From: JAEUIA01 sp038330085
GTDB lineage: Bacteria > Planctomycetota > UBA1135 > GCA-002686595
Assembly (NCBI GenBank): GCA_038330085.1
Contig: JBBQNP010000015.1
Location: forward strand, 1-51,979
Reading direction: 5' to 3'
DNA length: 51,979 bases
Shown here piece by piece: positions 7,501 through 15,560 of the stretch. Numbering within the stretch: the stretch's first letter is position 1; each line of letters starts with the position of its first letter. A program made the translations under genes and the position numbers. The notes beneath the pieces are model-generated. The model made no database searches. It was not told the DNA's origin and saw only the letters and a program-made list of their open reading frames with translations.

Positions 7501-9632
7501 GTGCGCGTGGCGAGTGGGGTCGCCAGGTCGTCCTCGGGGCCGGTGTCGGATCCGTCGTGCACGTCGGCGTCCACGTCGGCGGAGCGGCGGCCCGCTCGAC
7601 CGACTTCGAGCGCGTACTTGTCGATCTTGCGCTGCAAAGCGAACCGGCTGATGCCGAGCTCGGCGGCTGCACGGCTCTTGTTCCCGTGCGCAGTCGTGAG
7701 CGCCGTCTCGATCGAGCGCTTCTCGAGATCGGCGACGGCCGTGCGAATGTCGGGCGCATCGCCCGGCAGCGCCGAGCCGGAGCCCGCCGCGCGCAGGGTC
7801 TTCTTCTCGAGCACGCTCTTCGACAGGTGCTCGAGGCGCACTTCGTCCTGTGCGAGCACGACGATCCGGCGCATTTCGTTCTCGAGCTCGCGCACGTTGC
7901 CCGGCCAATCGTGTCCGACCAGCGCGGCCATCACTTCGTGCGGCAGGATCGGCGCCGGACGTCCGGCTTCGCGCGCTGCACGGGCGAGCAGTGCTTCGGC
8001 GAGCAGCGGAATGTCCTCGCGACGCTCCCTCAGCGCGGGCAACCGGACGCCGAGCACGTTGATGCGGTAGTACAGGTCTTCGCGGAACGTGCCCTCGCGC
8101 ACCATCGCTTCGAGGTCGCGGTGGCTCGCCGCGAGCAGGCGCATGTTGACCTGGATGCGCTGATCGGAGCCGACGGGGCGGAACTCGTTTTCCTGCAGGA
8201 CGCGCAGGAGCTTCTTCTGCATCTCGGGGCTCATGTCCCCGATTTCGTCGAGGAACAGCGTGCCGCCGTCGGCCTGCTCGAGCAAACCCTTCTTCTGCTT
8301 GTGCGCGCCGGTGAAAGCACCGCGCGCGTGGCCGAACAGCTCGCTCTCGAGCAGCGTGTCGGGCAGCGCCGCGCAGTTCTCGCTGACGAACGGCTTCGCA
8401 GAACGCGGGCCGTTGAAGTGGATCGCGCGCGCGATCAGCTCTTTGCCCGTGCCGCTGTCGCCGGCGATGAGGACCGGCAGCTCGCTCTCGATGATGCGAT
8501 CGAGGCTCTGAAACACGCGCCGCATGCCTTCCGAAGCACCGACGATCTCCGTGTAATCGTAGCGGCCGCGCTCGCGACCCAGCTCCGCACGCACGACGGC
8601 CAGCTCGCTGTCGCGGTCGCGCACCTTGCGGCCGAGTTGCTCGTTCAAGCGCTCGATCTGGCGGCGCGCGGTCTCGACGCGCTGGTTCTGCTCGCGCAGA
8701 GCAGCAACCCTGCGTGAGTTGAGTATCGCCATCGCCGACATGTTCGCGAACAACTCCGCGAGCTCGAGGTCCGCCGCCGTGAACGCCGCTTGTTGCAGGC
8801 GGTTGTCGACGTACAGGACGCCTTCGACCTTGTCCTCGAGGCGAATCGGCAGGCACATCACCGAGCGCAGCCGCAGGTCCTCGACCGAAGCCATGCCGTT
8901 GAAACGCTCGTCGCGCCCAGCATCTACGGAAAGCAGAGCGCGACCGTTCTGGAACACCTGGTTGGCGATGCCGAGCGAGAGGCGCGAGTGCGGCACCGCG
9001 ATGTCGGCCTTGTCGAAGCTGCGCGCGACGCGCACTCCGCCCAAAGCCGCTCTGCCCAAGACTGCTCCTGTGCGTGTGTCGGCGACGCTGTTCTCCGTGT
9101 CGGACTCCTTTTCTGACAACAAGAGGAATCCGCGCTCGCCCCCCACCAACGAGATCGCGCTGTCGACGATCTGGCGCAACAGCGGGTTCAGTTCCGTCTC
9201 GCGCAAGAGCTCGCGCGAGATGCGTGCGAACGCGCGCAGGTTCTCACGCTCGGCGCGCACTTCCCCCGAGAGCGTGCGCATGCCGACGTCGCCGAAGTCT
9301 GCTTCCGGTTCGATCGGCTGCGTCTCGCCCGACAGATCCATGCGCGACGGTCGTTCAGGTTCGATCGAGATCTTCACTGCGCCGACCGAGATGCGGTCGC
9401 CGTCTTCGAGCTTGTGTCGCGTGACGCGCTCGCCGTTGACGAACGTGCCGTTGGCGGACTTCAGGTCGACGATCCAGATCCCCTCGGGGTTGGACTCGAT
9501 TCGGCAGTGATGCCTGGAGACGAGGCCGCTCGTGATGCGCACGTCGTTGTCGACCGCGCGTCCGATGGCGATGGTCGCGCGGTCCACCTGGAGGTCGGAA
9601 CGGGTACCTTCTTCGAGGACGGTCAGTTTCAT
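7488..9632 (-). CDS. Sigma-54-dependent regulator: FHA-GAF-AAA+-Fis
   Basis: 714 residues. The N-terminal FHA domain (about 1-93) has GRAVDND, SRHHCRI and NGTFVNGE, the phosphothreonine-binding core. A GAF domain follows (about 145-300), then a coiled coil (about 305-355). The AAA+ domain has Walker A GDSGTGKE (391-398), the GAFTGA sigma-54-contact loop (438-443), Walker B GTLFLDEIGD and the R-rich sensor region REDLYYRINV. The C-terminus has a Fis-type helix-turn-helix (NKSRAAAELGISRFALQRK) and an acidic tail. It should activate sigma-54 promoters on a phosphorylation-linked or small-molecule signal. The FHA domain makes a Ser/Thr kinase, perhaps the one encoded two genes downstream, an attractive input. 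Its target genes cannot be read here. Confidence 0.93.
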   Translation of the reverse strand: MKLTVLEEGTRSDLQVDRATIAIGRAVDNDVRITSGLVSRHHCRIESNPEGIWIVDLKSANGTFVNGERVTRHKLEDGDRISVGAVKISIEPERPSRMDLSGETQPIEPEADFGDVGMRTLSGEVRAERENLRAFARISRELLRETELNPLLRQIVDSAISLVGGERGFLLLSEKESDTENSVADTRTGAVLGRAALGGVRVARSFDKADIAVPHSRLSLGIANQVFQNGRALLSVDAGRDERFNGMASVEDLRLRSVMCLPIRLEDKVEGVLYVDNRLQQAAFTAADLELAELFANMSAMAILNSRRVAALREQNQRVETARRQIERLNEQLGRKVRDRDSELAVVRAELGRERGRYDYTEIVGASEGMRRVFQSLDRIIESELPVLIAGDSGTGKELIARAIHFNGPRSAKPFVSENCAALPDTLLESELFGHARGAFTGAHKQKKGLLEQADGGTLFLDEIGDMSPEMQKKLLRVLQENEFRPVGSDQRIQVNMRLLAASHRDLEAMVREGTFREDLYYRINVLGVRLPALRERREDIPLLAEALLARAAREAGRPAPILPHEVMAALVGHDWPGNVRELENEMRRIVVLAQDEVRLEHLSKSVLEKKTLRAAGSGSALPGDAPDIRTAVADLEKRSIETALTTAHGNKSRAAAELGISRFALQRKIDKYALEVGRAGRRSADVDADVHDGSDTGPEDDLATPLATRTGIG

Positions 9633-9785
9633 GAGCGATCGAAGTCGCGCGGGGGTGGCGCGGACAAGAGCACGAACCTAGGGTAGAACGTGCAGGGGGG
9701 ACTGTGTGAAAGCGCACAGCCGAGCCCCCTCCGCGCCGGATCCGAACGTTCGTTTTCCGCACAGCCTGAACCGAACGCCCATTCC

Positions 9786-10211
9786 ATGAGCCCTAAGCCT
9801 TGGTACCACAAGGGTTTGCGCTTCGCGTGCACCGGCTGCGGAAACTGTTGCCGCAACCACGGAGACTACTCTTATGTCTACCTCGCCGAGGCGGACGTGC
9901 GCGCGATTGCCGCACACTTGGGGTTGGAGCGGGAGGCGTTCCTGGAGAGGTTTTGCCAGGAGGAAGATGGCTGGATCAGCTTGGCGATGGATCGCCCCGC
10001 GTGTCCGTTCCTGACGGAGGAGAATCGCTGCTCGATCTACCCCGTGCGCCCCAAGCAGTGCGTCGCGTGGCCATTTTGGACGGAGAACTTGGAGCGCGCG
10101 ACGTGGGAGGGACCGGTGAAGGAGTGCTGCCCGGGGCTCGGGAGCGGGCCGCTGCACACCACCGAGGAGATCGACCGCATCGCGAGCGAGCTCGACGCGT
10201 GGTCCGATTGA
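9786..10211 (+). CDS. YkgJ-family cysteine-cluster protein
   Basis: 141 residues from ATG 9786; the frame is open further upstream but the added residues look non-conserved. The early CTGCGNCC (Cys15, 18, 21, 22) is the CxxCxxCC signature of the YkgJ/UPF0153 family, thought to bind zinc or an iron-sulfur cluster. Further Cys occur in RPACPFL, NRCSIYPVRPKQC and KECCPG, the normal family pattern. The biochemical role is unknown. It is divergent from the sigma-54 regulator and convergent with the enoyl-CoA hydratase. Confidence 0.88.
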   Translation: MSPKPWYHKGLRFACTGCGNCCRNHGDYSYVYLAEADVRAIAAHLGLEREAFLERFCQEEDGWISLAMDRPACPFLTEENRCSIYPVRPKQCVAWPFWTENLERATWEGPVKECCPGLGSGPLHTTEEIDRIASELDAWSD

Positions 10212-10278
10212 CTCTCGAGGTCGCCCCCGGGTTGAGGTTGATCGCACTCCGGCGCCCGTCCGTATCTGCGCGGAAACT

Positions 10279-10295
10279 TGTCCGCGCAATCAAGT
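10279..10295. repeat. 17-bp sequence repeated at 49521-49537
   Basis: TGTCCGCGCAATCAAGT occurs here between convergent genes and again exactly at 49521-49537. Related CGCCCAATCAAGT versions occur at 37662-37674 and 51912-51924. Function unknown. Confidence 0.4.
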
Positions 10296-10356
10296 GGCAG
10301 GGATCAGGACTCTCGAGACGAGCCCGACTTGCATCACGCGCGCTTCCGATGCCGAG

Positions 10357-11178
10357 CTATTTGCCCAAGTAGCGAGCCTTGCGCTTTTCGGCGAACGCGG
10401 CGAGCGCTTCGAGTCGATCTTGCGTCGGGAGCACGCGCTCGTAGCAGCGGGCTTCGACCTCGAGACCGGGCTTGATCGGGAGCTCACTGCCTTGGTCGAT
10501 CGCGGCTTTCGCGGCGCGCACGGCGACCGGACCGTTGGCGGCGATCGATTGCGCGAGCTCGCGTGCGGCGTCGTGCAGCTTGCCGGCGGGAGCGATGCGG
10601 TTGACGAGGCCGATGCGCTCGGCTTCGACGCAATCGATCTTGCGGCCCGTGAGGATCAAATCCTTCGCGCGTGATCGACCGACCAAGCGTGGCAAGCGTT
10701 GCGTGCCACCCGCACCGGGAATGATCGCGAGCGTCGTCTCGGTCAGGCCGAACTGCGCATGCGGGGCCGCGACGCGCAGATCGCACGCGAGCAGGAGCTC
10801 CATCCCCCCACCGAACGCAAATCCGTTCACGACGCCGATCGTCGGCTGCGGCAAGGACTCGATGTCGTCCATCGTGCGCCGGATGTTCTTCACGAACTCC
10901 GGCACGCGCTCGGCGGGCATTGTCTTGCGCTCCTTCAAGTCGGCGCCGGCGCAGAAGCTCTTTTCGCCGGAGCCCGTGATCAGAACGACGCGGATCGAGA
11001 GATCTTCGCGCAACGTCTCGCACAACGTGCGCAAGCGCCGCAGCGTCGGGAACGACAGGCAGTTCATCACCTCCGGCCGCTCGATCGTGAGCCAGATGAG
11101 GTCGTCCTCGCGGCGCATCGAGACCAGCTCGGGTTGATCGGGGACGTCAGCAGGGAACTCAGTGGCAACGTTGGGCAT
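10357..11178 (-). CDS. Enoyl-CoA hydratase/isomerase (crotonase) family
   Basis: 273 residues from ATG 11178; the frame extends 19 residues further but that stretch looks non-conserved. Crotonase-fold hallmarks are present: oxyanion-hole segment SFCAGADLKE, FGGGMELLLACDLRVA carrying the first catalytic Glu, and FGLTETTLAIIPGAGGTQRL carrying the second. Both acid/base Glu residues of a true hydratase are therefore kept. The overall look is close to methylglutaconyl-CoA hydratase or general short-chain enoyl-CoA hydratases. Substrate cannot be fixed from the sequence. It stands alone, without other beta-oxidation genes beside it. Confidence 0.88.
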   Translation of the reverse strand: MPNVATEFPADVPDQPELVSMRREDDLIWLTIERPEVMNCLSFPTLRRLRTLCETLREDLSIRVVLITGSGEKSFCAGADLKERKTMPAERVPEFVKNIRRTMDDIESLPQPTIGVVNGFAFGGGMELLLACDLRVAAPHAQFGLTETTLAIIPGAGGTQRLPRLVGRSRAKDLILTGRKIDCVEAERIGLVNRIAPAGKLHDAARELAQSIAANGPVAVRAAKAAIDQGSELPIKPGLEVEARCYERVLPTQDRLEALAAFAEKRKARYLGK

Positions 11179-11290
11179 GGATGAGCGTCGTGGTTTGCGC
11201 GCGGGATGATTCCTGCGATGGATCGGCGATTCCAAGTCGATCGAGCGAGATCGGAAGCGACGGTGCGGAGTGTACCGCTACGACGTCGTT

Positions 11291-11392
11291 CGACATCGAT
11301 CTCACAGACGGGTGACCGAGATCGAGAGTGCTTCCGCGAACGAGAGCCCGTAGTCGACATCAATCTCTCGGGCGAGTACCCGATGTCGAGAT
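11291..11392. repeat. Two copies of a 38-bp imperfect repeat
   Basis: Copies at 11291-11328 and 11355-11392, 64 bp apart, align along their whole length: both start CGACATC(g/a)ATCTC and end with TCGAGA. The second copy holds an inverted pair CGACATC...GATGTCG and could fold. They lie in the non-coding stretch between the enoyl-CoA hydratase start and the transposase, next to the transposase's own terminal repeat. A 12-bp piece (TTGCACTCGCGG) just after the second copy recurs on the other side of the transposase at 12246. Confidence 0.6.
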
Positions 11393-11460
11393 TGCACTCG
11401 CGGGTGAGAGCCCAAATTTGAGGTTGCCCTCACGCCCGCGTTCTCGAACTCGGCCAGCAC

Positions 11461-11501
11461 CCAACTTGAATCGGCACTGATTCAGGATTCCCCAGTTCTG
11501 G
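11461..11501. repeat. Left hairpin repeat of the transposase element
   Basis: Contains aacttgaatcggca, an inverted pair TGAATC (11467-11472) / GATTCA (11479-11484), and then ccccagtt. It matches the right copy at 12342-12382 in the same orientation (direct repeats). The transposase stop codon (11482-11484) lies inside the inner stem. Confidence 0.75.
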
Positions 11502-12216
11502 CGACGGCGATACGGGACACGCGCTTCGAGCGTGAACAGGCTGCGTCGCTAGGCTTCGACATCGACTTCGATTTCTCTGGGGGTTGTCGTTCGAGCAGCC
11601 CGTGCTGCCGCCAACCCTCGGCCAGCAACCAACTGTCGGCATCCGAAAGCGGCGTGAGCACGCGCTTCGCACCATGAGGTTGCGCCGCCTCTTTCCAACC
11701 GTCGAACCAGGTGGCCGACGAGCACGGATCAAAGAGGTTGCCCACGATGGCGCCGTGGTGGTGCGCGTTGCGCAGGACGTACCCGATGGCATGGTGCACT
11801 TCCTTGGGCGTGCGCAACGCGCGGCTGTGGAATCGGTCCTCGAACACGACGCCGCGCCGACGCCAGGTCCGGTTCAAGGATCGCGCGATGCGCACGCTGA
11901 TCCCTTGCATGCCCTTCGAGAGCGCGGCGGCGCTGTCGGCTTCGCACAAGAGGTGGATGTGGGTGCTCATGGCGCCGTAGTGCACGACGCGCATGCCCAA
12001 GCGCTCGGTTCCGTCCGCGAGCGCTCCGAGGATCGCGCGATGCACCGTTTCCCCCCGCAACGACTGCAGACCCGCGACGATGCGCAAGGTCACGTGCACG
12101 GGCACGTGTCGCGTGATCTCTTCGCGGGGACGGTGCCTGACGCGTGCACGCGGGCCCGCGCGCTTGCGGCCGGCTCCCTTGCGCGCTCCACCCCTCGACG
12201 TGGACTCGGCTTGCAC
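11482..12216 (-). CDS. REP-associated (Y1/HUH) tyrosine transposase
   Basis: About 244 residues. The HUH motif is present as HIH at 86-88 within MSTHIHLLCEAD. The candidate nucleophilic Tyr is Y146 in IGYVLRNAHHHG, and FEDRFHSR lies between them. This is the standard order for single-strand Y1 transposases of the IS200/RAYT group. The basic N-terminus GGARKGAGRKRAG is common among RAYT-like proteins. The start is GTG 12216 with no clear Shine-Dalgarno. Imperfect hairpin repeats flank the gene (11461-11501 and 12342-12382). Both the catalytic residues and the ends look intact, so the element may be functional or recently active. RAYTs are usually single-copy, domesticated and act on REP sequences in trans. 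Confidence 0.9.
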   Translation of the reverse strand: MQAESTSRGGARKGAGRKRAGPRARVRHRPREEITRHVPVHVTLRIVAGLQSLRGETVHRAILGALADGTERLGMRVVHYGAMSTHIHLLCEADSAAALSKGMQGISVRIARSLNRTWRRRGVVFEDRFHSRALRTPKEVHHAIGYVLRNAHHHGAIVGNLFDPCSSATWFDGWKEAAQPHGAKRVLTPLSDADSWLLAEGWRQHGLLERQPPEKSKSMSKPSDAACSRSKRVSRIAVARTGES

Positions 12217-12341
12217 GAAACGGTGACAGGAAATCTCGCGTCAACTTGCACTCGCGGAAGGACACGGGCGGATCGGTCGCCTGCGTGCATGGGAAGGCAA
12301 ACGTGCTCGCGTCACGCATGGCTCAATGCAACCTCCCACGC

Positions 12342-12382
12342 GCGAACTTGAATCGGCAGTGATTCGAAACTCCCCAGTTCGC
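12342..12382. repeat. Right hairpin repeat of the transposase element
   Basis: Outer stem GCGAACT (12342-12348) pairs with AGTTCGC (12376-12382). Inside it lies TTGAATC-ggcagt-GATTC, the counterpart of the left repeat. A nested stem-loop of this kind is what Y1 transposases recognise in single-stranded DNA. Confidence 0.75.
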
Positions 12383-12417
12383 AGGCCGGAGCAGGGCAGA
12401 CCGGGCTGTGGATGACT

Positions 12418-13533
12418 CTAGGCGCGCGTGGGAGCGCTGATGCGACGCGACAGCAGCTTGGCTTCGGTCGCCGGAAACGCATTCATCAGGGGTCGAGCGT
12501 CGATGCCGGTCATGCACGCGCGACGCCGCTCACCTGCGAGAGGGCATGTTTCCAGGTGACACGGACCGCAAGCAACTTCAGTGCGCAAGACGTGGACGCT
12601 CGTGTCGTGATCGGAGGTGTGACGCGGATCGGTCGGACCGCATAGCACGAACGTGGGAACCCCAGATGCCTGAGAGAGGTGACGCGGGCCCGAGTCGGAA
12701 GTGAGCACCACGTCGGCGAGCTCGTGTGCAGCGAGCAGTTCGGCCACGTCGAGCGGAGGATCGTCGAGAAGCGTCGCACTCGGCACGAGCGCCTTCACGT
12801 TGCGCGCGTTGGCTTCCTCGCCGGGTCCACACGTGAGGACGATGTCGGCGTCCCCCATCGAACGAAGGATGCCCGCCCATTGCTCGGCGGGCACTCCCTT
12901 GGCGGAGTCCGGACGCGAGCCGGCGTGCACGAGCACACGACGTACGCCGACAGTCCCGCGACTGCCGTGCCCGATTCTCGCGCGGACGCGTTCTCTCGCA
13001 GCTTCGTCGACTGTCAGAATGGGAGAGCGCAGTTTCACTTCGAGTGCGCACGCGGCTGCGAGCTCCACGCACGCGCTGGTGAACGGACGCGGCAATCGTC
13101 TCGGCCATGAACCGGGCAGCCCAATTCCGAGCGGTTTTCCGCCGCGTTCTCGCGCGGGAACGATCCACTGCGTGAGCAGCGCGGTGCGACCTCCGCTCGC
13201 GAACCCCGCGCGTTCCCTGATGCGCGCACGGAACGCGGCCCATGCACTGCGCCACGAACCGTCGAGAAGCAACGCGACGTCGTGACCGCGCCACACCCTC
13301 ACGTCGGGCGTTGCTCCGCGCTCGAGCGGAACGAACCGCACGCCGTCGGCCTCGAGCGAAGACAGCAGCGCGAGAAAGCGCGCGGGTCCAACCAACGTGA
13401 TCCGATCGGCGCAGTTCGCGTGCGACCAGCGCTCGTGCAATGCCCGCACGACCGGCTCGGCCATCACGAAATCGCCCAGCCACGACGGCATGCGCACGAG
13501 CACACGCGCGGGCGGGACGAGGCAGCGCCTCAT
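12418..13533 (-). CDS. GT9 heptosyltransferase-like glycosyltransferase (second of pair)
   Basis: 371 residues. The N-terminal VLVRMPSWLGDFVMAEPVV is the glycosyltransferase-9 (WaaC/WaaF) start motif. The C-terminal domain has LVHAGSRPDSAKGVPAEQW, the nucleotide-site segment DVVLTSDSGPRHLSQASG, and FVLCGPTDPRHT. It should transfer a heptose from ADP-heptose to the LPS inner core on the cytoplasmic face of the inner membrane. A Cys-containing tail (ACGPCHLETCPL) matches the metal-like cluster seen in many GT9 proteins. It overlaps the upstream GT9 gene by 4 bp (ATGA), so the two are translationally coupled. Exact acceptor unknown. Confidence 0.87.
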   Translation of the reverse strand: MRRCLVPPARVLVRMPSWLGDFVMAEPVVRALHERWSHANCADRITLVGPARFLALLSSLEADGVRFVPLERGATPDVRVWRGHDVALLLDGSWRSAWAAFRARIRERAGFASGGRTALLTQWIVPARERGGKPLGIGLPGSWPRRLPRPFTSACVELAAACALEVKLRSPILTVDEAARERVRARIGHGSRGTVGVRRVLVHAGSRPDSAKGVPAEQWAGILRSMGDADIVLTCGPGEEANARNVKALVPSATLLDDPPLDVAELLAAHELADVVLTSDSGPRHLSQASGVPTFVLCGPTDPRHTSDHDTSVHVLRTEVACGPCHLETCPLAGERRRACMTGIDARPLMNAFPATEAKLLSRRISAPTRA

Positions 13534-14564
13534 GCCGGCACGCCCCTTCTAGCAGGCCTTCTCGCGAGCACCTCGTGCGCGGCACGCACCACGTGATCGA
13601 CCGGCAGATCGCGCATGCAGCGGTGGTGCACGAGCGGACAACGACGCTCGAGGCAGGGCGAGCACTCGAGGTTCTCGACGCGCACGATCGCGGCGAGCTC
13701 GAGCGAGCTGGCGGTCAACTCGGGAAAGTTCGGGCCCATCACCGACACGCACGGCACGTCGAACGCGGCAGCGAACCAGCGCGGACCCGAATCGCCGACG
13801 AGGAGCAACTGCGCGTTCGACACGAGCGCTTTCAGGCCCTCGAGGTTGCGCTCTTCGAGCGCGAGCGAGATCACGCCGCTCTTCGACTCGTTGGCGACGG
13901 CATTCATCAACGCTTCTTCGCCCGGTCCGCCCGTGACGATGCCCCGCCAACCGCGCGCGTCGAACAGGCGATCGAGCGCTTGCGCGAAGCGCGCGGGCGG
14001 CCACAGCTTCGCGGCACCGAATGCTGCACCTGGACAGCACACGATGTACTCCGCGTCGGCCGGGATGCCGAGGCGCGCGAGCCGATCGCGTTCGCGTGCG
14101 ACCACCTCGGCGCGCACGCTGAGCCGCGGATGCAAGTCGGGCACGAGCACGCCGAGCAGACCTGCGACGTCGCGCATCAGGTGCGCGCTCGGAATCGGAA
14201 CGCGGCGTCCGCCCTGTGAGGGCGGAATCACGCTGTGCGTCAACAGGAACCGCCGGCCCGACAGCGCCGAACCCGCGCGCATCGCGATGCCGGCTGATCG
14301 CGCGCGCCAAGCGGCACCGAACGAGTTCGAGAGCAACATGACCGCGTCGGGAGCGAGCTCGCGGTAGAGCGCTTCTTCACCGGCGTCGCGCGCGATCGTG
14401 CGCACGAGGTCGGCGCACGGACCGTCGGCGAGGATGCCCGCCAGGTGCTCGCGCACGATGATCGTCACGGACTCGAAGCGTTCGCTCGCCCGCGCCGCGG
14501 CGAACATGGGCGTCGCCATCACGAGGTCGCCGACCCAGTTGGGCGCACGGATCGCGAGCTTCAT
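13530..14564 (-). CDS. GT9 heptosyltransferase (WaaF-like)
   Basis: 344 residues, starting KLAIRAPNWVGDLVMATPMF, very close to the WaaF (heptosyltransferase II) opening. The C-terminal half has CPGAAFGAAKLWPPARFA, VTGGPGEE and LLVGDSGPRWFAAAFDVP, the expected ADP-heptose site, then CSPCLERRCPL. It overlaps the LPS-kinase-like gene before it by 4 bp and the second GT9 gene after it by 4 bp, so all three are one coupled operon for LPS core building. Whether it adds heptose I or II cannot be decided from the sequence. Confidence 0.9.
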   Translation of the reverse strand: MKLAIRAPNWVGDLVMATPMFAAARASERFESVTIIVREHLAGILADGPCADLVRTIARDAGEEALYRELAPDAVMLLSNSFGAAWRARSAGIAMRAGSALSGRRFLLTHSVIPPSQGGRRVPIPSAHLMRDVAGLLGVLVPDLHPRLSVRAEVVARERDRLARLGIPADAEYIVCCPGAAFGAAKLWPPARFAQALDRLFDARGWRGIVTGGPGEEALMNAVANESKSGVISLALEERNLEGLKALVSNAQLLLVGDSGPRWFAAAFDVPCVSVMGPNFPELTASSLELAAIVRVENLECSPCLERRCPLVHHRCMRDLPVDHVVRAAHEVLARRPARRGVPA

Positions 14565-15370
14565 CGCTCGCTCTTCATCGCGCGCGGTTCACCCGCACGG
14601 TCTTCGATTCCGGCGAGCGCACGCTCGTCGATCGGCACGTGCGCGGCGATGCGCTCGCGCTTGCGTTCGACGGCGCGCAAGAGTCGCCTGCGTGCACCGC
14701 GGTCCGTGACCGCCATTGCATCGAGCCAGCCCGCGGCAAAACGCAGGCGCTCGCGCGCTGTCACGCGCGCAGGCGTCGAATGCAACAGCGCGGCCAGGTC
14801 CTTCACGAGCCAACGCATGCGGCGACCGAGGCCCACGCGGCCCACCCGTCCCACGTCGATCAACACGAGCGCACCATCACCCGAGCGCAAGATCACGTGC
14901 TGCAGGTAGAGGTCGCGGTGATGGAAGCCGCTCGCGTGCAACCGCGCCACCAGCTCGAGCAATCGCGCGCCCAGCCGCCGGCGCTCGGACGCACTGCACT
15001 GCTCCAACTCGTCGCGCAACGTGCGCGCGTGATCGATTCGCTCCATCACGACGACCGAGGTGTTCGCGTCTCCATTCGCGCCGACGCCCTCGGCCCAAGC
15101 GACCGCGCGCGGCACGCGCACACCCGCTCTATCCAGCTCGACCAGATTGTCGTGCTCGCGCCGTCCGGCACCGCGCGCCCGGCGAGCGCGCCAAGGACGC
15201 AGCCACCCCCCACCGTCCGACCGCGTGCGCTTCACGATGCAACCCGCCGGGAACCCTGGCAGCGGTCCGCAATGAAACGTCTCGCGGCCCTGCGTCCGGC
15301 GCAGGAACTCGGCCACTTCCATGCGCAGGAAGTCCTCTGCGCGGATGGGATTCGGGGAGCCCGACGCCAT
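14561..15370 (-). CDS. LPS core kinase-like protein (Kdo/WaaP family)
   Basis: 269 residues with a small protein-kinase-like fold of the lipopolysaccharide kinase group. FPAGCIVKRT may supply the ATP-site Lys. HHRDLYLQHVIL at 150-161 is the catalytic loop with Asp153, and LVLIDVGRV at 168-176 holds the metal-binding Asp172. VVVMERIDHA is the hinge. The family phosphorylates Kdo or heptose in the LPS inner core. It is first in the operon with the two heptosyltransferases. The start at 15370 gives MASGSPNPIRAEDFLR; upstream is a 190-bp divergent gap shared with the glutamate dehydrogenase pair. Confidence 0.82.
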   Translation of the reverse strand: MASGSPNPIRAEDFLRMEVAEFLRRTQGRETFHCGPLPGFPAGCIVKRTRSDGGGWLRPWRARRARGAGRREHDNLVELDRAGVRVPRAVAWAEGVGANGDANTSVVVMERIDHARTLRDELEQCSASERRRLGARLLELVARLHASGFHHRDLYLQHVILRSGDGALVLIDVGRVGRVGLGRRMRWLVKDLAALLHSTPARVTARERLRFAAGWLDAMAVTDRGARRRLLRAVERKRERIAAHVPIDERALAGIEDRAGEPRAMKSER

Positions 15371-15560
15371 GGCGTGCGATCCTAACGCCTCCAGCTCGCG
15401 GCCCCTCGCATCCCTTCGCGACAGCCTCTAAGCTTTTCCTCCCCACTCGGCGCCGGCCACACAGAGGCCGGCCTGCGTCGAGCCAACCCTCACTCCAGCA
15501 CCGCGCGCCCAAGCCTCTTCCGCTATCCGGATCGGCGCCGCGGCCGACGTCACACACATC
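15371..15560. promoter_or_regulatory. Divergent intergenic region with leader hairpin
   Basis: This gap must carry promoters for both the LPS-core operon (leftward) and the glutamate dehydrogenase pair (rightward). A GCCGGCC (15452-15458) / GGCCGGC (15466-15472) stem with a 7-nt loop lies about 90 bp before the dehydrogenase start and would be in its leader. No convincing -35/-10 pair was seen. Confidence 0.35.

Noticed and set aside
12418..15370. Assigning waaC, waaF and waaP individually
   Set aside because: Family membership is clear but the order of heptose addition and the phosphorylated position cannot be read from the sequence.
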